Shown: one piece after another, positions 15,294-22,974 of the stretch
How the letters are laid out: the number at the start of each line of letters is the position of its first letter
Position numbering within the stretch: position 1 is the first letter of the stretch
Source: JAVVHE01 sp032249695
Lineage (GTDB): Bacteria; Pseudomonadota; Alphaproteobacteria; Sphingomonadales; Sphingomonadaceae
DNA length: 64,000 nucleotides
Assembly: GCA_032249695.1 (NCBI GenBank)
Contig: JAVVHE010000012.1
Coordinates: 1-64,000 of the forward strand
Reading direction: 5' to 3'
Notes under the pieces: model-generated
What the model was told of the DNA's origin: nothing
Databases searched by the model: none
What the model saw: the letters and a program-made list of their open reading frames with translations, nothing else
Position numbers and translations under genes: made by a program

Positions 15294-16561
15294 GCGCGCC
15301 CGTGCCTCCCGCCGCCGTGCCCGTGCTGCTGCGCGTGGCGCACGCGATCGACAGCCACGAGGCGACGCGCGGGCTTTCGCTGAACCGGCTCGGCCAGGCG
15401 ATCCAGGCGCTGCGTTTCGCGGGGCTGATCGACATCGCCAGCTTCGAACTCACCCCCGCAGGCCGCCGCGCCGCGGGCATCACGGAGGAGACGAAGCATG
15501 ACGACGACGGTGACGATCACGACGCACACCCGGCCGGTGCGGGTGACACCGCTGAATCCGAAGGGGCCGATCCATGTCGGGCAACAGCAGCAGCGCATCG
15601 AAGCACATTCCTCGCGTCATCCGTATCTGACCGAAATGCATGGCCTGCTGATCGAGGAAATCCAGCCGAGCCACTCGGACTATGCACCGCCCGCTCCGCA
15701 GCCCGACCCGAACAGCGAGCTGGTGACGGCGAAGCCCGCGTAACACCAATTCCAGACTCCGCCGGGAGCGAAGGGGATGAGGGCGTTCCGCCCCAGGCCC
15801 CGGCTGCCCCCGAGCCGCGCGCCGAATGCGCGGCCATGGACAACGGCGGGGCGCGTCTCTCGGCGACGGAGGACGCGGATGAGCCGCAGACTGTGACGGG
15901 CGCTGCCCGGAGGGTTGAACCGGATGCGGACGCAGCTCCCGCCCCGGTCGTCGCACCGGCTTTGCAAGCCGCCTTCACCCACGCTGCAACCCCACCGGAG
16001 GCCGACGATGCCCAGCCCGATCGCCGCGCTGATCGACCAGCTGCTCGATGCGTGGGCGGCGCAGGAGATCGGCGCGGCGGGGCGCGCGATCACGGCTGCG
16101 GGGAAGCTGGGCGTGGAGCCGAACACGCTGACGCACGCGGCCGAGATGGTGCAGACCGCCGAGCGCTGGCTGGCGCTGATGGAGCGGCTGCCGCACGCGC
16201 TGGCGCTGGAGGCGATGCAGATCGCCGCCCGACGTCACCGGGCTTCGGCTGGGTCGAGCGCTACAAGCAGGGCGACCAGTTCTACACCGCCCCGGTCGGC
16301 CCCGCCTTCCGCGAGCGGCGCCGCGTCCTGAACAGCCGGCGCGCCGCCAGCCTGCTGCGCCGCGCCGCCGAGCCAGCCTTGATGGTCGACGGCGAGCTGG
16401 GCGAGGCGCGCCAGCTGCTGCAGCGGCGCGGGCACACCGTCTATCGCGCGAGCGTCGACGGCGGCCCGGCCGACCGCTGGCGCGTCAACCGCGAGCTGCT
16501 GACCGACGCCGAGCTGATCGCCCGCGCCCGCCGCCTTTCGATGCGCGTGGAGCTGCGCTGA
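15290..16561 (+). CDS. composite open frame; only both ends look like protein
   Basis: The frame stays open for 423 codons. Residues 1-68 (VPVLLRVAHAIDSHEATRGL, FELTPAGRRAAGIT) look like a winged helix. The last 110 (GFGWVERYKQGDQFYTAPVG, MVDGELGEARQLLQRRGHTV) look like a second genuine protein whose stop overlaps the next ATG. Between them the frame is low-complexity and overlaps two frames that look better (15498-15743 and 16008-16331). Likely history: two genes merged by an internal deletion or indel, or chance read-through. The C-terminal protein has no start of its own. Confidence 0.35.
   Translation: MSAPVPPAAVPVLLRVAHAIDSHEATRGLSLNRLGQAIQALRFAGLIDIASFELTPAGRRAAGITEETKHDDDGDDHDAHPAGAGDTAESEGADPCRATAAAHRSTFLASSVSDRNAWPADRGNPAEPLGLCTARSAARPEQRAGDGEARVTPIPDSAGSEGDEGVPPQAPAAPEPRAECAAMDNGGARLSATEDADEPQTVTGAARRVEPDADAAPAPVVAPALQAAFTHAATPPEADDAQPDRRADRPAARCVGGAGDRRGGARDHGCGEAGRGAEHADARGRDGADRRALAGADGAAAARAGAGGDADRRPTSPGFGWVERYKQGDQFYTAPVGPAFRERRRVLNSRRAASLLRRAAEPALMVDGELGEARQLLQRRGHTVYRASVDGGPADRWRVNRELLTDAELIARARRLSMRVELR
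15498..15743 (+). CDS. 81-residue hydrophilic phage protein
   Basis: Unrecognised, but with strong third-position GC and balanced composition (THTRPVRVTPLNPKGPIHVG, YLTEMHGLLIEEIQPSH). Nested in another frame inside the composite ORF and more convincing than it over this stretch. Weak ribosome site. Confidence 0.45.
   Translation: MTTTVTITTHTRPVRVTPLNPKGPIHVGQQQQRIEAHSSRHPYLTEMHGLLIEEIQPSHSDYAPPAPQPDPNSELVTAKPA
16008..16331 (+). CDS. helical phage protein, C-terminus probably out of frame
   Basis: From the ATG at 16008, residues 1-77 are a well-formed helical protein (IAALIDQLLDAWAAQEIGAA, LGVEPNTLTHAAEMVQTAER, ALALEAMQIAARRH). After that it turns into Ser/Ala-rich shadow sequence exactly where the composite frame becomes protein-like again. 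This suggests a frameshift or deletion junction near 16235. CGGAGG lies 10-15 nt before the start. Confidence 0.45.
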   Translation: MPSPIAALIDQLLDAWAAQEIGAAGRAITAAGKLGVEPNTLTHAAEMVQTAERWLALMERLPHALALEAMQIAARRHRASAGSSATSRATSSTPPRSAPPSASGAAS

Positions 16562-16836
16562 TGGCGCGCCCGGGCTTCTGGACGGTCGAGCGTCGCCGCG
16601 AGCTGGCCGAGCTGCTGGCGCGCGGTGCGACCCACAACCAGGCTGCCGACGTGCTGGGCACCACGGCACGGCGGATCAGGGACGCGCTGCACTATTACGG
16701 CGACGGGCTGACCGGCGAGCGCCGCGTGCCCCGGCCTCCGACCCCGCGCGGCTGGGCCGAGAAGGCCGCGCTCGGCTCGGCCGCGCTCAAGCTCGCGATC
16801 GACGATTACCATCGCCGCCACGGGGTGCGGTCGTGA
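16561..16836 (+). CDS. small helix-turn-helix phage protein
   Basis: 91 residues beginning with an ATG that overlaps the upstream stop. An HTH-like core ELLARGATHNQAADVLGTTA (residues 20-39) is followed by ARRIRDALHYYGDG and a basic end. Found just before the large terminase, so possibly a packaging accessory DNA-binding protein. No family name can be assigned. Confidence 0.55.
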   Translation: MARPGFWTVERRRELAELLARGATHNQAADVLGTTARRIRDALHYYGDGLTGERRVPRPPTPRGWAEKAALGSAALKLAIDDYHRRHGVRS

Positions 16837-18392
16837 GCGCGCTCGCCGCCCTGATGGACGTACCGCTGTTCCTGCCCTACCAGCAGCGGGCCGTGGAGCT
16901 AAGCCACCAGCACAAGCTGTTGGTGATCGAAAAGAGCCGCCGGACGGGCATCACCTACGCCCTTGCTGCCGACGATGTATTGAGCGCCAGCGCTGCCGAG
17001 GGCGCGGAGGACGTCTATTACACGTCGTACAACCTTGAGATGACCCGCGAGTACATCGATTATTGCGCGTCGTTCGCCAGGGCCTTCAACATCGCTGCCA
17101 CCCAGGGCGAGTTCTTCTGGAAGGTCGACGGATCGGACGCCTTCAAGGTCTATCGGATCGACTTTCCCAGCGGCAAATCGATCGTCGCGCTGCCGGGGGT
17201 GGCCCGCGCGCTCCGCGGCAAGCAGGGGAAGGTCCGGATCGACGAGGGAGCCTTCGTCGACAACCTGCCCGAGCTGATCAAGGCGGCGCTGGCGCTCGGC
17301 ATGTGGGGGAGAGGGGGCACCGTCGTCGTCTCCACCCACGACGGTGCGGACAACCCGTTCAACATCCTCATTGAGGATATTCGGGCGGGAAAGACCGAAG
17401 GATGCGTGATGCGCGTCACCCTGGCGGACGCGCTCGCCGACGGCCTTTACAAGCGAATTTGCCTCGTTTCCGGCACCGCATGGACGCCCGAGGGCGAGGC
17501 GGAGTGGGAGCGCTCGCTCCGCGCGCGCTACGGCCCCGCCGCCGAGGAGGAGCTGGACGTGATCCCCGCGCGCGGCTCGGGCGTCTATCTCAGCCGCGCG
17601 GTGATCGAGGACGCGATGGTGGCCGACGCCCACGTCGTTCGCCTGCGCGCGCCCGACGAGCTGGTGCACTGGCCCGCCGACCGCGCCGAGGCGTGGATCG
17701 CCGAGTGGTGGCAGGAGAACGTCCGCCCCCTGCTCGCCGACTTCCCCACGAGTGAGCGCAGCTTCGCTGGCGGCGACTGGGCGCGCACCGGCGACGTCTC
17801 GGCGCTGCTGCTCGGCCAGACCGAGCCCGACCTCACCCGCCGCGCGCGCGTGATCGTCGAGATGCGCAACGTCCCTTTCCGCGAGCAGCTGTGGGTCGCC
17901 AAGCGCAGCCTGCACGCGCTGCCGCGCTTCTGCGGCGCGAAGTTCGATGCGCGCGGGCTGGGCATGCAGATCAGCGAGGAGCTGCTCCGCGAGTTCGGCG
18001 CGGCGCGGATCGAGTGCGTCCAGACCACCCAGAACACCTATCTGGCGGGCATGCCGCTGCTGAAGGCGGGGCTGGAAGATCGCACCTTCCTGCTGCCGCG
18101 CGACGAGGGCGTGCTCGATGATCACCGCCTGGTGAAGCTGGTGCGCGGCGTGCCGATGATCGTCGACCGCACCACCGACAAGGCCGACGGCGCGAAGGGC
18201 AAGCGCCACGGCGACACCGCGATCGCCTCCATGCTGTTCCTGATGGCGGTGCGCGACGCGTCCGAGCCGTTCGATTTCACCCCGGCCAACGCGCTCCGCG
18301 CGCCCCGACTCGCAGGTGCTGACCCCGACAGCATCTTCGCCGGGTTTGGCGTCGGCGGCGACGGGTTCGGGCTGTCCGGAGGGAGTTTCTGA
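16833..18392 (+). CDS. Mu gp28-like large terminase subunit
   Basis: 519 residues from GTG. ATP-driven packaging motor with nuclease. The ATPase part has a Walker A-like loop EKSRRTGITYALA (residues 33-45), VYYTSYNLEMTREYIDY and a Walker B/catalytic Glu region KVRIDEGAFVDNLPELI (about 130-146), then VVVSTHDG as coupling motif. The C-terminal nuclease half has AGGDWARTGDVSALLLGQTE (from about 308) and KFDARGLGMQISEELLREFG. This is the typical Mu gp28 order. It overlaps the portal gene start at 18392. Confidence 0.9.
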   Translation: MSALAALMDVPLFLPYQQRAVELSHQHKLLVIEKSRRTGITYALAADDVLSASAAEGAEDVYYTSYNLEMTREYIDYCASFARAFNIAATQGEFFWKVDGSDAFKVYRIDFPSGKSIVALPGVARALRGKQGKVRIDEGAFVDNLPELIKAALALGMWGRGGTVVVSTHDGADNPFNILIEDIRAGKTEGCVMRVTLADALADGLYKRICLVSGTAWTPEGEAEWERSLRARYGPAAEEELDVIPARGSGVYLSRAVIEDAMVADAHVVRLRAPDELVHWPADRAEAWIAEWWQENVRPLLADFPTSERSFAGGDWARTGDVSALLLGQTEPDLTRRARVIVEMRNVPFREQLWVAKRSLHALPRFCGAKFDARGLGMQISEELLREFGAARIECVQTTQNTYLAGMPLLKAGLEDRTFLLPRDEGVLDDHRLVKLVRGVPMIVDRTTDKADGAKGKRHGDTAIASMLFLMAVRDASEPFDFTPANALRAPRLAGADPDSIFAGFGVGGDGFGLSGGSF

Positions 18393-19978
18393 TGGCCACC
18401 TCGCCCGCCGACTATCAGCGCATGTTCGGCGGCCGCGGCCGCCCGGCCGCGAACGTGCGCGAGCTCAGCCAAGAAATCGCCACCACCGGCAACGGCCGCG
18501 ACATCACCGTCCAGTGGATGGGGCGGCTGCGCGAGCCCAGCGACCGGCGGCTGTGGGGCGCGATCAACTGGGGCGAATATGCCCGCGTGCGGCAGGACGA
18601 CCAGGTCGCCAGCTGCATGCAGCAGCGCATCTACGCGCACATCTCGCGCCCGTGGGAGGTGATCCCGGGCGACGAGACGCCGCTCGCCCAGGCAGCGGCC
18701 GATGCGCTGGAGGAGGACCTGCAGGCCGTCGGCTGGGACCGGCTGTGCGAGGCGATGCTGTGGAGCCGCTTCTACGGCTACTCGGTCGCCGAGGCGATCT
18801 GGGAGGTGAACGCCGCCCGCCGCCTGGCGTGGAAGAAGATCGTGCCCAAGCGCGCGCGCCGCTTCCGCTGGGGCGACGACGACACGCTCCGGCTGCTGAC
18901 CCGCGAGAACATGCTGCCCGGCGAGGCGCTGCCGCCCAACAAGTTCTGGGTGGTGACGAGCGGCATGGAGAGCGACGCCGACTTCTACGGCCAGTCGCTC
19001 GCCGAGCTGCTCTACTGGCCGGTCTATTTCAAGCGCGGCGGCATCAAGGCGTGGAACATCTTCCTCGACAAGCTGGGCGTGCCGACGGTCATCGCGAAAT
19101 ACCGGCAGGGCGCGACGCTCGACGAGATCAACAAGATCATGTCGGCCATCCGCCAGCTGGCAAACGACAGCGGCATGGCGGTGCCCAGCGAAACGGTCAT
19201 CGAGCTGCTCGAGACCAAGCGCTCGATCAGCGATTTCGGCGAGCTGTGCCGCTACATGGACGGCGCCATCGCGAAGATCATCCTTTCGCAGACGATGACC
19301 ACCGATCACGGCTCGTCGCGCGCGCAGGCGCAGACCCACCAGGAGGTTAAGCTGGAGATCGTGAAGGCCGACGCGGACCTTCTGTGCGACAGCTTCAACA
19401 CATCCGACATCCTCGACTTCTGGACGCGCATGAACTTCGGCAACGACTGCCCGAAGCCGATGGTCGCGCGCCTGGTGAAGGAGGAGCGCGACATCGGGCT
19501 GACCGCCGACGCCGACTACAAGCTGTGGCAGATGGGCTGGCAGCGCAGCGAGGACAGCTTCCAGGAGGTCTATGGCGACGGCTGGGAGCGGGTGACGCCA
19601 CCCGCACCGGCCAAGGGCGCAGCCGCCGATGCGGGCGGCGCTGGCGTGGGCAGCGCTGGTGGCGATGCTGGCGGCGGCGCCGACGATCCGGTGATCGACG
19701 TGACCGAGCTGGCAGCCGCCGACGCGCAGGCCGCGGCGCAGGACGCGATCGACCTGATCGTCGCCCGGCTCGACGCGGGCTGGCAGGAGGTCACCGATCC
19801 GCTGCTTGGGCCGCTGATCGCGGCGGTGCAGGCGGCGGGCAGCTTCGAAGAGGTCGACGCGGCGCTGAATGCCGCCTTCCCGGACACCGATCACGAGCCG
19901 CTGATGCAGGCGCTGGAACGCGCAGGATTCGCCGTCCGCGCGCTCGCCAACAGCCAGAAGAAGGGATCTGGCGCATGA
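18392..19978 (+). CDS. DUF935 (Mu gp29) portal protein
   Basis: 528 residues. It forms the portal ring at the head vertex. DUF935 features: AINWGEYARVRQDDQVASCM early, SRFYGYSVAEAIWEVN near residue 125, KRGGIKAWNIFLDKLGVPTV around 215 and the TMTTDHGSSRAQAQTHQEV loop around 300. A Gly/Ala-rich linker (about 405-435) leads to an extra C-terminal helical part. Directly follows the terminase, as in Mu. Confidence 0.9.
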   Translation: MATSPADYQRMFGGRGRPAANVRELSQEIATTGNGRDITVQWMGRLREPSDRRLWGAINWGEYARVRQDDQVASCMQQRIYAHISRPWEVIPGDETPLAQAAADALEEDLQAVGWDRLCEAMLWSRFYGYSVAEAIWEVNAARRLAWKKIVPKRARRFRWGDDDTLRLLTRENMLPGEALPPNKFWVVTSGMESDADFYGQSLAELLYWPVYFKRGGIKAWNIFLDKLGVPTVIAKYRQGATLDEINKIMSAIRQLANDSGMAVPSETVIELLETKRSISDFGELCRYMDGAIAKIILSQTMTTDHGSSRAQAQTHQEVKLEIVKADADLLCDSFNTSDILDFWTRMNFGNDCPKPMVARLVKEERDIGLTADADYKLWQMGWQRSEDSFQEVYGDGWERVTPPAPAKGAAADAGGAGVGSAGGDAGGGADDPVIDVTELAAADAQAAAQDAIDLIVARLDAGWQEVTDPLLGPLIAAVQAAGSFEEVDAALNAAFPDTDHEPLMQALERAGFAVRALANSQKKGSGA

Positions 19979-20322
19979 TCACGCTGAACGATGAGGCGAT
20001 CGCCTGGTCGCGGACCGCACACCCGATCGCCTCCGATCTGTTCCGCGACGCGCTCGTGAAGGGCTACGTCGCCGGTGCGCTGAGCCGCATAGAGTACCCC
20101 GAAGCCGCGAACGTCGGGCCGTATGTGGGCCTGCACCCTGACCGGCCGCCCCACACACGCGCGGGCTCGGGCGGCCCCTGGCCTTCTCTATCGGTCGCAT
20201 TTGCGATGGGCCTTGCGCGGGCGGCGGTGTCGGCCCTGGTTGCGGCAGGACAGGACGCGAACGCGGCTGCCAAGATCGTCGGAGCCTTCGCCGTCAGCGC
20301 AGCCGCAGGCTTAACCGAATGA
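19975..20322 (+). CDS. phage protein between portal and head-morphogenesis genes
   Basis: 115 residues from an ATG overlapping the portal stop. Not recognised. The N-terminal half contains AIAWSRTAHPIASDLFRDAL; the C-terminal half is an Ala-rich hydrophobic helix pair (SLSVAFAMGLARAAVSALVA). Mu itself has no gene at this place. Confidence 0.5.
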   Translation: MITLNDEAIAWSRTAHPIASDLFRDALVKGYVAGALSRIEYPEAANVGPYVGLHPDRPPHTRAGSGGPWPSLSVAFAMGLARAAVSALVAAGQDANAAAKIVGAFAVSAAAGLTE

Positions 20323-20606
20323 GCACCGCGCCCGCCATCAGCGACGAGGTGAAGAAGCTCGCTGGCGAGGAGGTGGTGGCGATCACCGATCTGCTCGCAG
20401 CGGGCGGCCGGCAGGTGGTCGTCGCGGCCGTCGTCATCGATCCGGTAGCGGACGAGGCCTACTACACCTTCGGCCACACCGCGCTCTGCGCGCGGTCGGT
20501 CGAGCTGGCCGCGCTCGCGCATCTGAGCCTTCGCGACCAGCTGCTCGGCACGCCCGGGGACGTGCGCCCGATCGAGGCCGGAGGCGGCGATGCGGACCTC
20601 GGCTGA
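20319..20606 (+). CDS. small phage protein, unknown function
   Basis: 95 residues. A helical start (ISDEVKKLAGEEVVAITDLL) is followed by a beta-rich middle (RQVVVAAVVIDPVADEAYYT) and LCARSVELAALAHLSLRDQL. Overlaps both neighbours. No family recognised. Confidence 0.5.
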   Translation: MSTAPAISDEVKKLAGEEVVAITDLLAAGGRQVVVAAVVIDPVADEAYYTFGHTALCARSVELAALAHLSLRDQLLGTPGDVRPIEAGGGDADLG

Positions 20607-20769
20607 CAGGCCCGCTGCATGCCTGCAGCTGCGCTGCAACGCCTGCGGCAACCTCATCCAGGGCCACTATGTGGCGCTGCGCGGCGGCATCGTCCGCCAC
20701 CTCAACTGCCACCTCGCGCTCAACGGCCCCCACGCCCACGCCCGCCCCGAAGCGCAGGAGTGGCGGTGA
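20590..20769 (+). CDS. 59-residue putative zinc-knuckle protein
   Basis: A short frame from the ATG at 20590, overlapping the previous gene by 17 nt and ending as TGA over the next ATG. It has LRCNACGNLIQGHYVALRGG and IVRHLNCHL, that is Cys16-x2-Cys19 and His37-x2-Cys40. This is a plausible zinc site similar to small phage or host zinc fingers. Function unknown. Confidence 0.5.
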   Translation: MRTSADRPAACLQLRCNACGNLIQGHYVALRGGIVRHLNCHLALNGPHAHARPEAQEWR

Positions 20770-21032
20770 TGAAAGAGCACCGCATCCCCGCCGTCGACCG
20801 CGCCAACCACGCCTACTGCGAAGCGTTGTCGGCCGAGCTGATCGGCCCGATCCGGGAGGCTGCGCACGGGCGCATGAACTCGGCGCTGATCGAGTTCGAG
20901 GATGGCGTCCGCCACATCGTCAGCCGCTGGGCTGTGCGGAGGGCGGGATGGACGCGAACGCAATTGACCAGGCGACGGCCGATCGTCTCGGGATTGAAGT
21001 CGCGCCACCAGGAACGGTTGCCGAGCAGATGA
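20769..21032 (+). CDS. small phage protein, unknown function
   Basis: 87 residues from an ATG overlapping the previous stop. Residues 1-62 look natural (AYCEALSAELIGPIREAAHG, ALIEFEDGVRHIVSRWAVRR). The last 25 are Arg/Ser-rich and overlap the next frame by 85 nt, so the original stop may have been lost. No family recognised. Confidence 0.45.
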   Translation: MKEHRIPAVDRANHAYCEALSAELIGPIREAAHGRMNSALIEFEDGVRHIVSRWAVRRAGWTRTQLTRRRPIVSGLKSRHQERLPSR

Positions 21033-21205
21033 AGGCCTTCGACCTTCTGCCGCCTGGTGTTCGCCGCGCGCTCTGGAATGTCCCCTGCGATCTCGATGCG
21101 CCTGAAGTATTGACAGCATCCTATTTCATGTCGTCTGCGGCTTTGATCGCATCGATCATTCGGGAGAGCCGCACTTTGGTGCGGAAATCGGCCGCCGATG
21201 GCTGA
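20948..21205 (+). CDS. small phage protein, unknown function
   Basis: 85 residues from the ATG at 20948, with GGGCGGG just upstream. Natural composition (TADRLGIEVAPPGTVAEQMK, LLPPGVRRALWNVPCDLDAP, SSAALIASIIRESRTLVRKS). Overlaps the head-morphogenesis gene start by 8 nt. No family recognised. Confidence 0.5.
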   Translation: MDANAIDQATADRLGIEVAPPGTVAEQMKAFDLLPPGVRRALWNVPCDLDAPEVLTASYFMSSAALIASIIRESRTLVRKSAADG

Positions 21206-22394
21206 CGATCCGCAGATACTGGGCGCGACCTTCGATCAGCCGCCCGGCGACGCGCTGAAGGCTTTCCGTGCGAAGGGCTTCCGGCCCACCGTCGGCTGGC
21301 GCGAGATGGCCGCCGACGAGCACGCGCGCGATTTCACCGTCGCCAAGGCCGCCCAGCTCGATACGCTCGTCGCGATCCGGCAGGCGGTCGTCGCGGCGAT
21401 CGCCGAGGGCCAGACGTTCGAGCAGTTCCAGAAGGGACTGGTGCCGACGCTGCAGCGGCAGGGCTGGTGGGGCCTCGTTCAAAAACCGGAATTGACCGGC
21501 ACGACGCAGCCCGTCTTCGTCGGCCCCAACCGGCTGCGGACGATCTATGATACCAACCTCCGCGTCAGCCGCGCGGCGGGCGACTGGGCGCGCTATCAGG
21601 CCACGAAGGAGTATCGGCCGTACCTCCGCTACTCGGCGGTGCTCGACAACCGCACGCGGCCCGAGCACGCCGCGTGGCACGGCACGATCCTGCCGATCGA
21701 CCACCCATGGTGGCAGACGCACTTCCCGCCCTGCGGCTGGAACTGCCGCTGCACCACGATCAGCGTCTCGGATTACGAGCTGAAGAGCCGCGGGTGGAGC
21801 GTCGCTGCGAAGCCGCCGCCCGATCTCGGCCCGCCCAGGCCCTTCTGGCGCCCCGGCGCGAGCGCGCCCGAGCTGGTGCCCCACGGCATCGATCCGGGCT
21901 TCGCGTACAACCCCGGCGAGGCCGCGTGGCGCGCCGCCGCCGAGAAGGCCGCCACCTCGGCCGCGAACGCCGCGCAGGCGGGCGCTGCGAGCCAGGCGAC
22001 GCAGATGCTCGCCGAGCTGCTGGCCGCGCCCGAGTTCCAGCGCTTCGTCGCCGCGCCTGCCGGGCGCTTCCCGGCGATGCTGCTCGACGACGCGGCGATG
22101 GCCGCGGTGGGCGGCGGCGAGCAGCGCGTGGCGTGGATGGGGACCGATGCGATCGCGGGGCTGGATGCAGCGATCGTCCGGCAGCTCCCCGGCCTTGGCC
22201 AGGGCGCCGAGAAGGTGGTGGCGCTCGGCGCCGACCGCGTGGTGATCGCGCGCGACGGCGACGGCTGGCTGGCGGCCTATATCCGCCCCAGCTTCGACGG
22301 CCGCAGCCTGACGATCGACCGCGTCGACCGGCTCGACGACGCGGCGCTGAAGCTGCTGCTCGATGGCGCCGAACTGCTGCTGAGCGCCTCGTGA
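21198..22394 (+). CDS. Mu gp30/F-like head morphogenesis protein
   Basis: 398 residues. Minor head protein with the Phage_Mu_F/SPP1 gp7 signature: DNRTRPEHAAWHGTILPIDH followed by PPCGWNCRCTT (about residues 150-192), a conserved Cys/His cluster. The N-terminal helical part includes AKAAQLDTLVAIRQAVVAAI. In this phage group the C-terminal extension (from about residue 230, Ala-rich helix then WMGTDAIAGLDAAI and VDRLDDAALKLLLDGAELLL) often carries a toxin- or nuclease-like domain. No such motif is evident here. In Mu the next genes are G, I and T; here the order breaks off after this gene. Confidence 0.88.
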   Translation: MADDPQILGATFDQPPGDALKAFRAKGFRPTVGWREMAADEHARDFTVAKAAQLDTLVAIRQAVVAAIAEGQTFEQFQKGLVPTLQRQGWWGLVQKPELTGTTQPVFVGPNRLRTIYDTNLRVSRAAGDWARYQATKEYRPYLRYSAVLDNRTRPEHAAWHGTILPIDHPWWQTHFPPCGWNCRCTTISVSDYELKSRGWSVAAKPPPDLGPPRPFWRPGASAPELVPHGIDPGFAYNPGEAAWRAAAEKAATSAANAAQAGAASQATQMLAELLAAPEFQRFVAAPAGRFPAMLLDDAAMAAVGGGEQRVAWMGTDAIAGLDAAIVRQLPGLGQGAEKVVALGADRVVIARDGDGWLAAYIRPSFDGRSLTIDRVDRLDDAALKLLLDGAELLLSAS

Positions 22395-22446
22395 AACCGG
22401 CCTGCAACCCCCTTTCACCGATCCCGCCGAAGGGCGGGGGCACGCG

Positions 22447-22785
22447 GTGCACGAGCGGCTTGCTGGCGTGAAGATCGAGCGCCTGCCGTGGGCCGAGTTC
22501 CTGCGCCGCTACGACCGGCCAGGGACACTGTTCTACCTCGATCCACCCTGCTGGGGCAGCGAGGGAGACTATGGCGACGACCTCTTCAGCCGCGCCGATT
22601 TATCCCGCATGGCCGATCAGCTGCGCGCCTTGAAGGGCCGCTTCATCCTGTCTGTAAACGACGTGCCCGAGGTGCGCGAGCTGTTCGCCGGGTTCGAGAT
22701 GGAGGACGTACCTGTCCCCTATTCGATCGACGGAGGCGTCCCGACCGCCATAACCAGACTGGTGATTAGGGGCGGCGGAGGGTGA
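22447..22785 (+). pseudogene. Dam-like adenine methyltransferase, N-terminally truncated, DPPC
   Basis: The frame encodes about the last 110 residues of a D12-class N6-adenine DNA methyltransferase: HERLAGVKIERLPWAEFLRR, RPGTLFYLDPPCWGSEGDYG and the helix GRFILSVNDVPEVRELFAGF. The catalytic motif IV should read DPPY. Here TGC at codon 35 gives DPPC, losing the tyrosine that stacks on the flipped adenine. The SAM-binding N-terminal half is absent: only 52 nt separate it from the F gene. GTG 22447 is just the first in-frame start codon. Almost surely inactive. Confidence 0.82.
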
Positions 22786-22800
22786 CGCTCCGATCGGTCG

Positions 22801-22813
22801 GCGCTGGAGGCCC
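22801..22813. repeat. 13-bp direct repeat of the tRNA-Cys 3' end
   Basis: GCGCTGGAGGCCC occurs here and at 23112-23124, where it covers the encoded CCA, the discriminator and the acceptor stem of tRNA-Cys (minus strand). Partial duplication of a tRNA 3' end is the usual trace of site-specific integration. Confidence 0.6.
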
Positions 22814-22943
22814 AGACCCGCAGAACAGCGCGCTTTTCGCTGCGCACAGGGGGTGTCACGCGTTATCGTTAAACATACCCCCGCTTTCCGCACTGCAACA
22901 AACGGAAATCAGCCGTCTTCGCATCCGATTTTGGGCAATTACT

Positions 22944-22974
22944 TGCCACTGCCTCAGCGGCTGACCCAGTGGCA
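22944..22974. repeat. inverted repeat TGCCACTG / CAGTGGCA
   Basis: Perfect 8-bp arms at 22944-22951 and 22967-22974 around a 15-nt spacer; a further TTGCCACT in the left-arm orientation is at 23072-23079. Could be protein-binding sites at an element end. No T-run follows, so it is not an intrinsic terminator. Confidence 0.55.

Larger units (their letters stand above)
1..22785. mobile_element. Mu-like transposable prophage (partial, rearranged)
   Basis: The segment carries Mu-type hallmark genes: tandem repressors, Ner, MuA transposase, MuB ATPase, Gam, GemA, Mor, gp27, gp28, gp29, gp30/F, protease I and the major capsid protein. The left end lies outside the window. The right end must lie between the Dam fragment, ending at 22785, and the tRNA-Cys gene beginning at 23116, but I cannot place the terminal bases or the 5-bp target duplication. 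Tail genes are not in view and presumably lie further left. The late genes are split onto both sides of the control region in opposite orientations. The broken MuB and methyltransferase genes suggest a decaying element. Confidence 0.9.

Noticed and set aside
18122..19894. A 590-codon minus-strand frame over the portal gene
   Set aside because: The portal gene on the plus strand fits DUF935 over its full length and is coupled to both neighbours.
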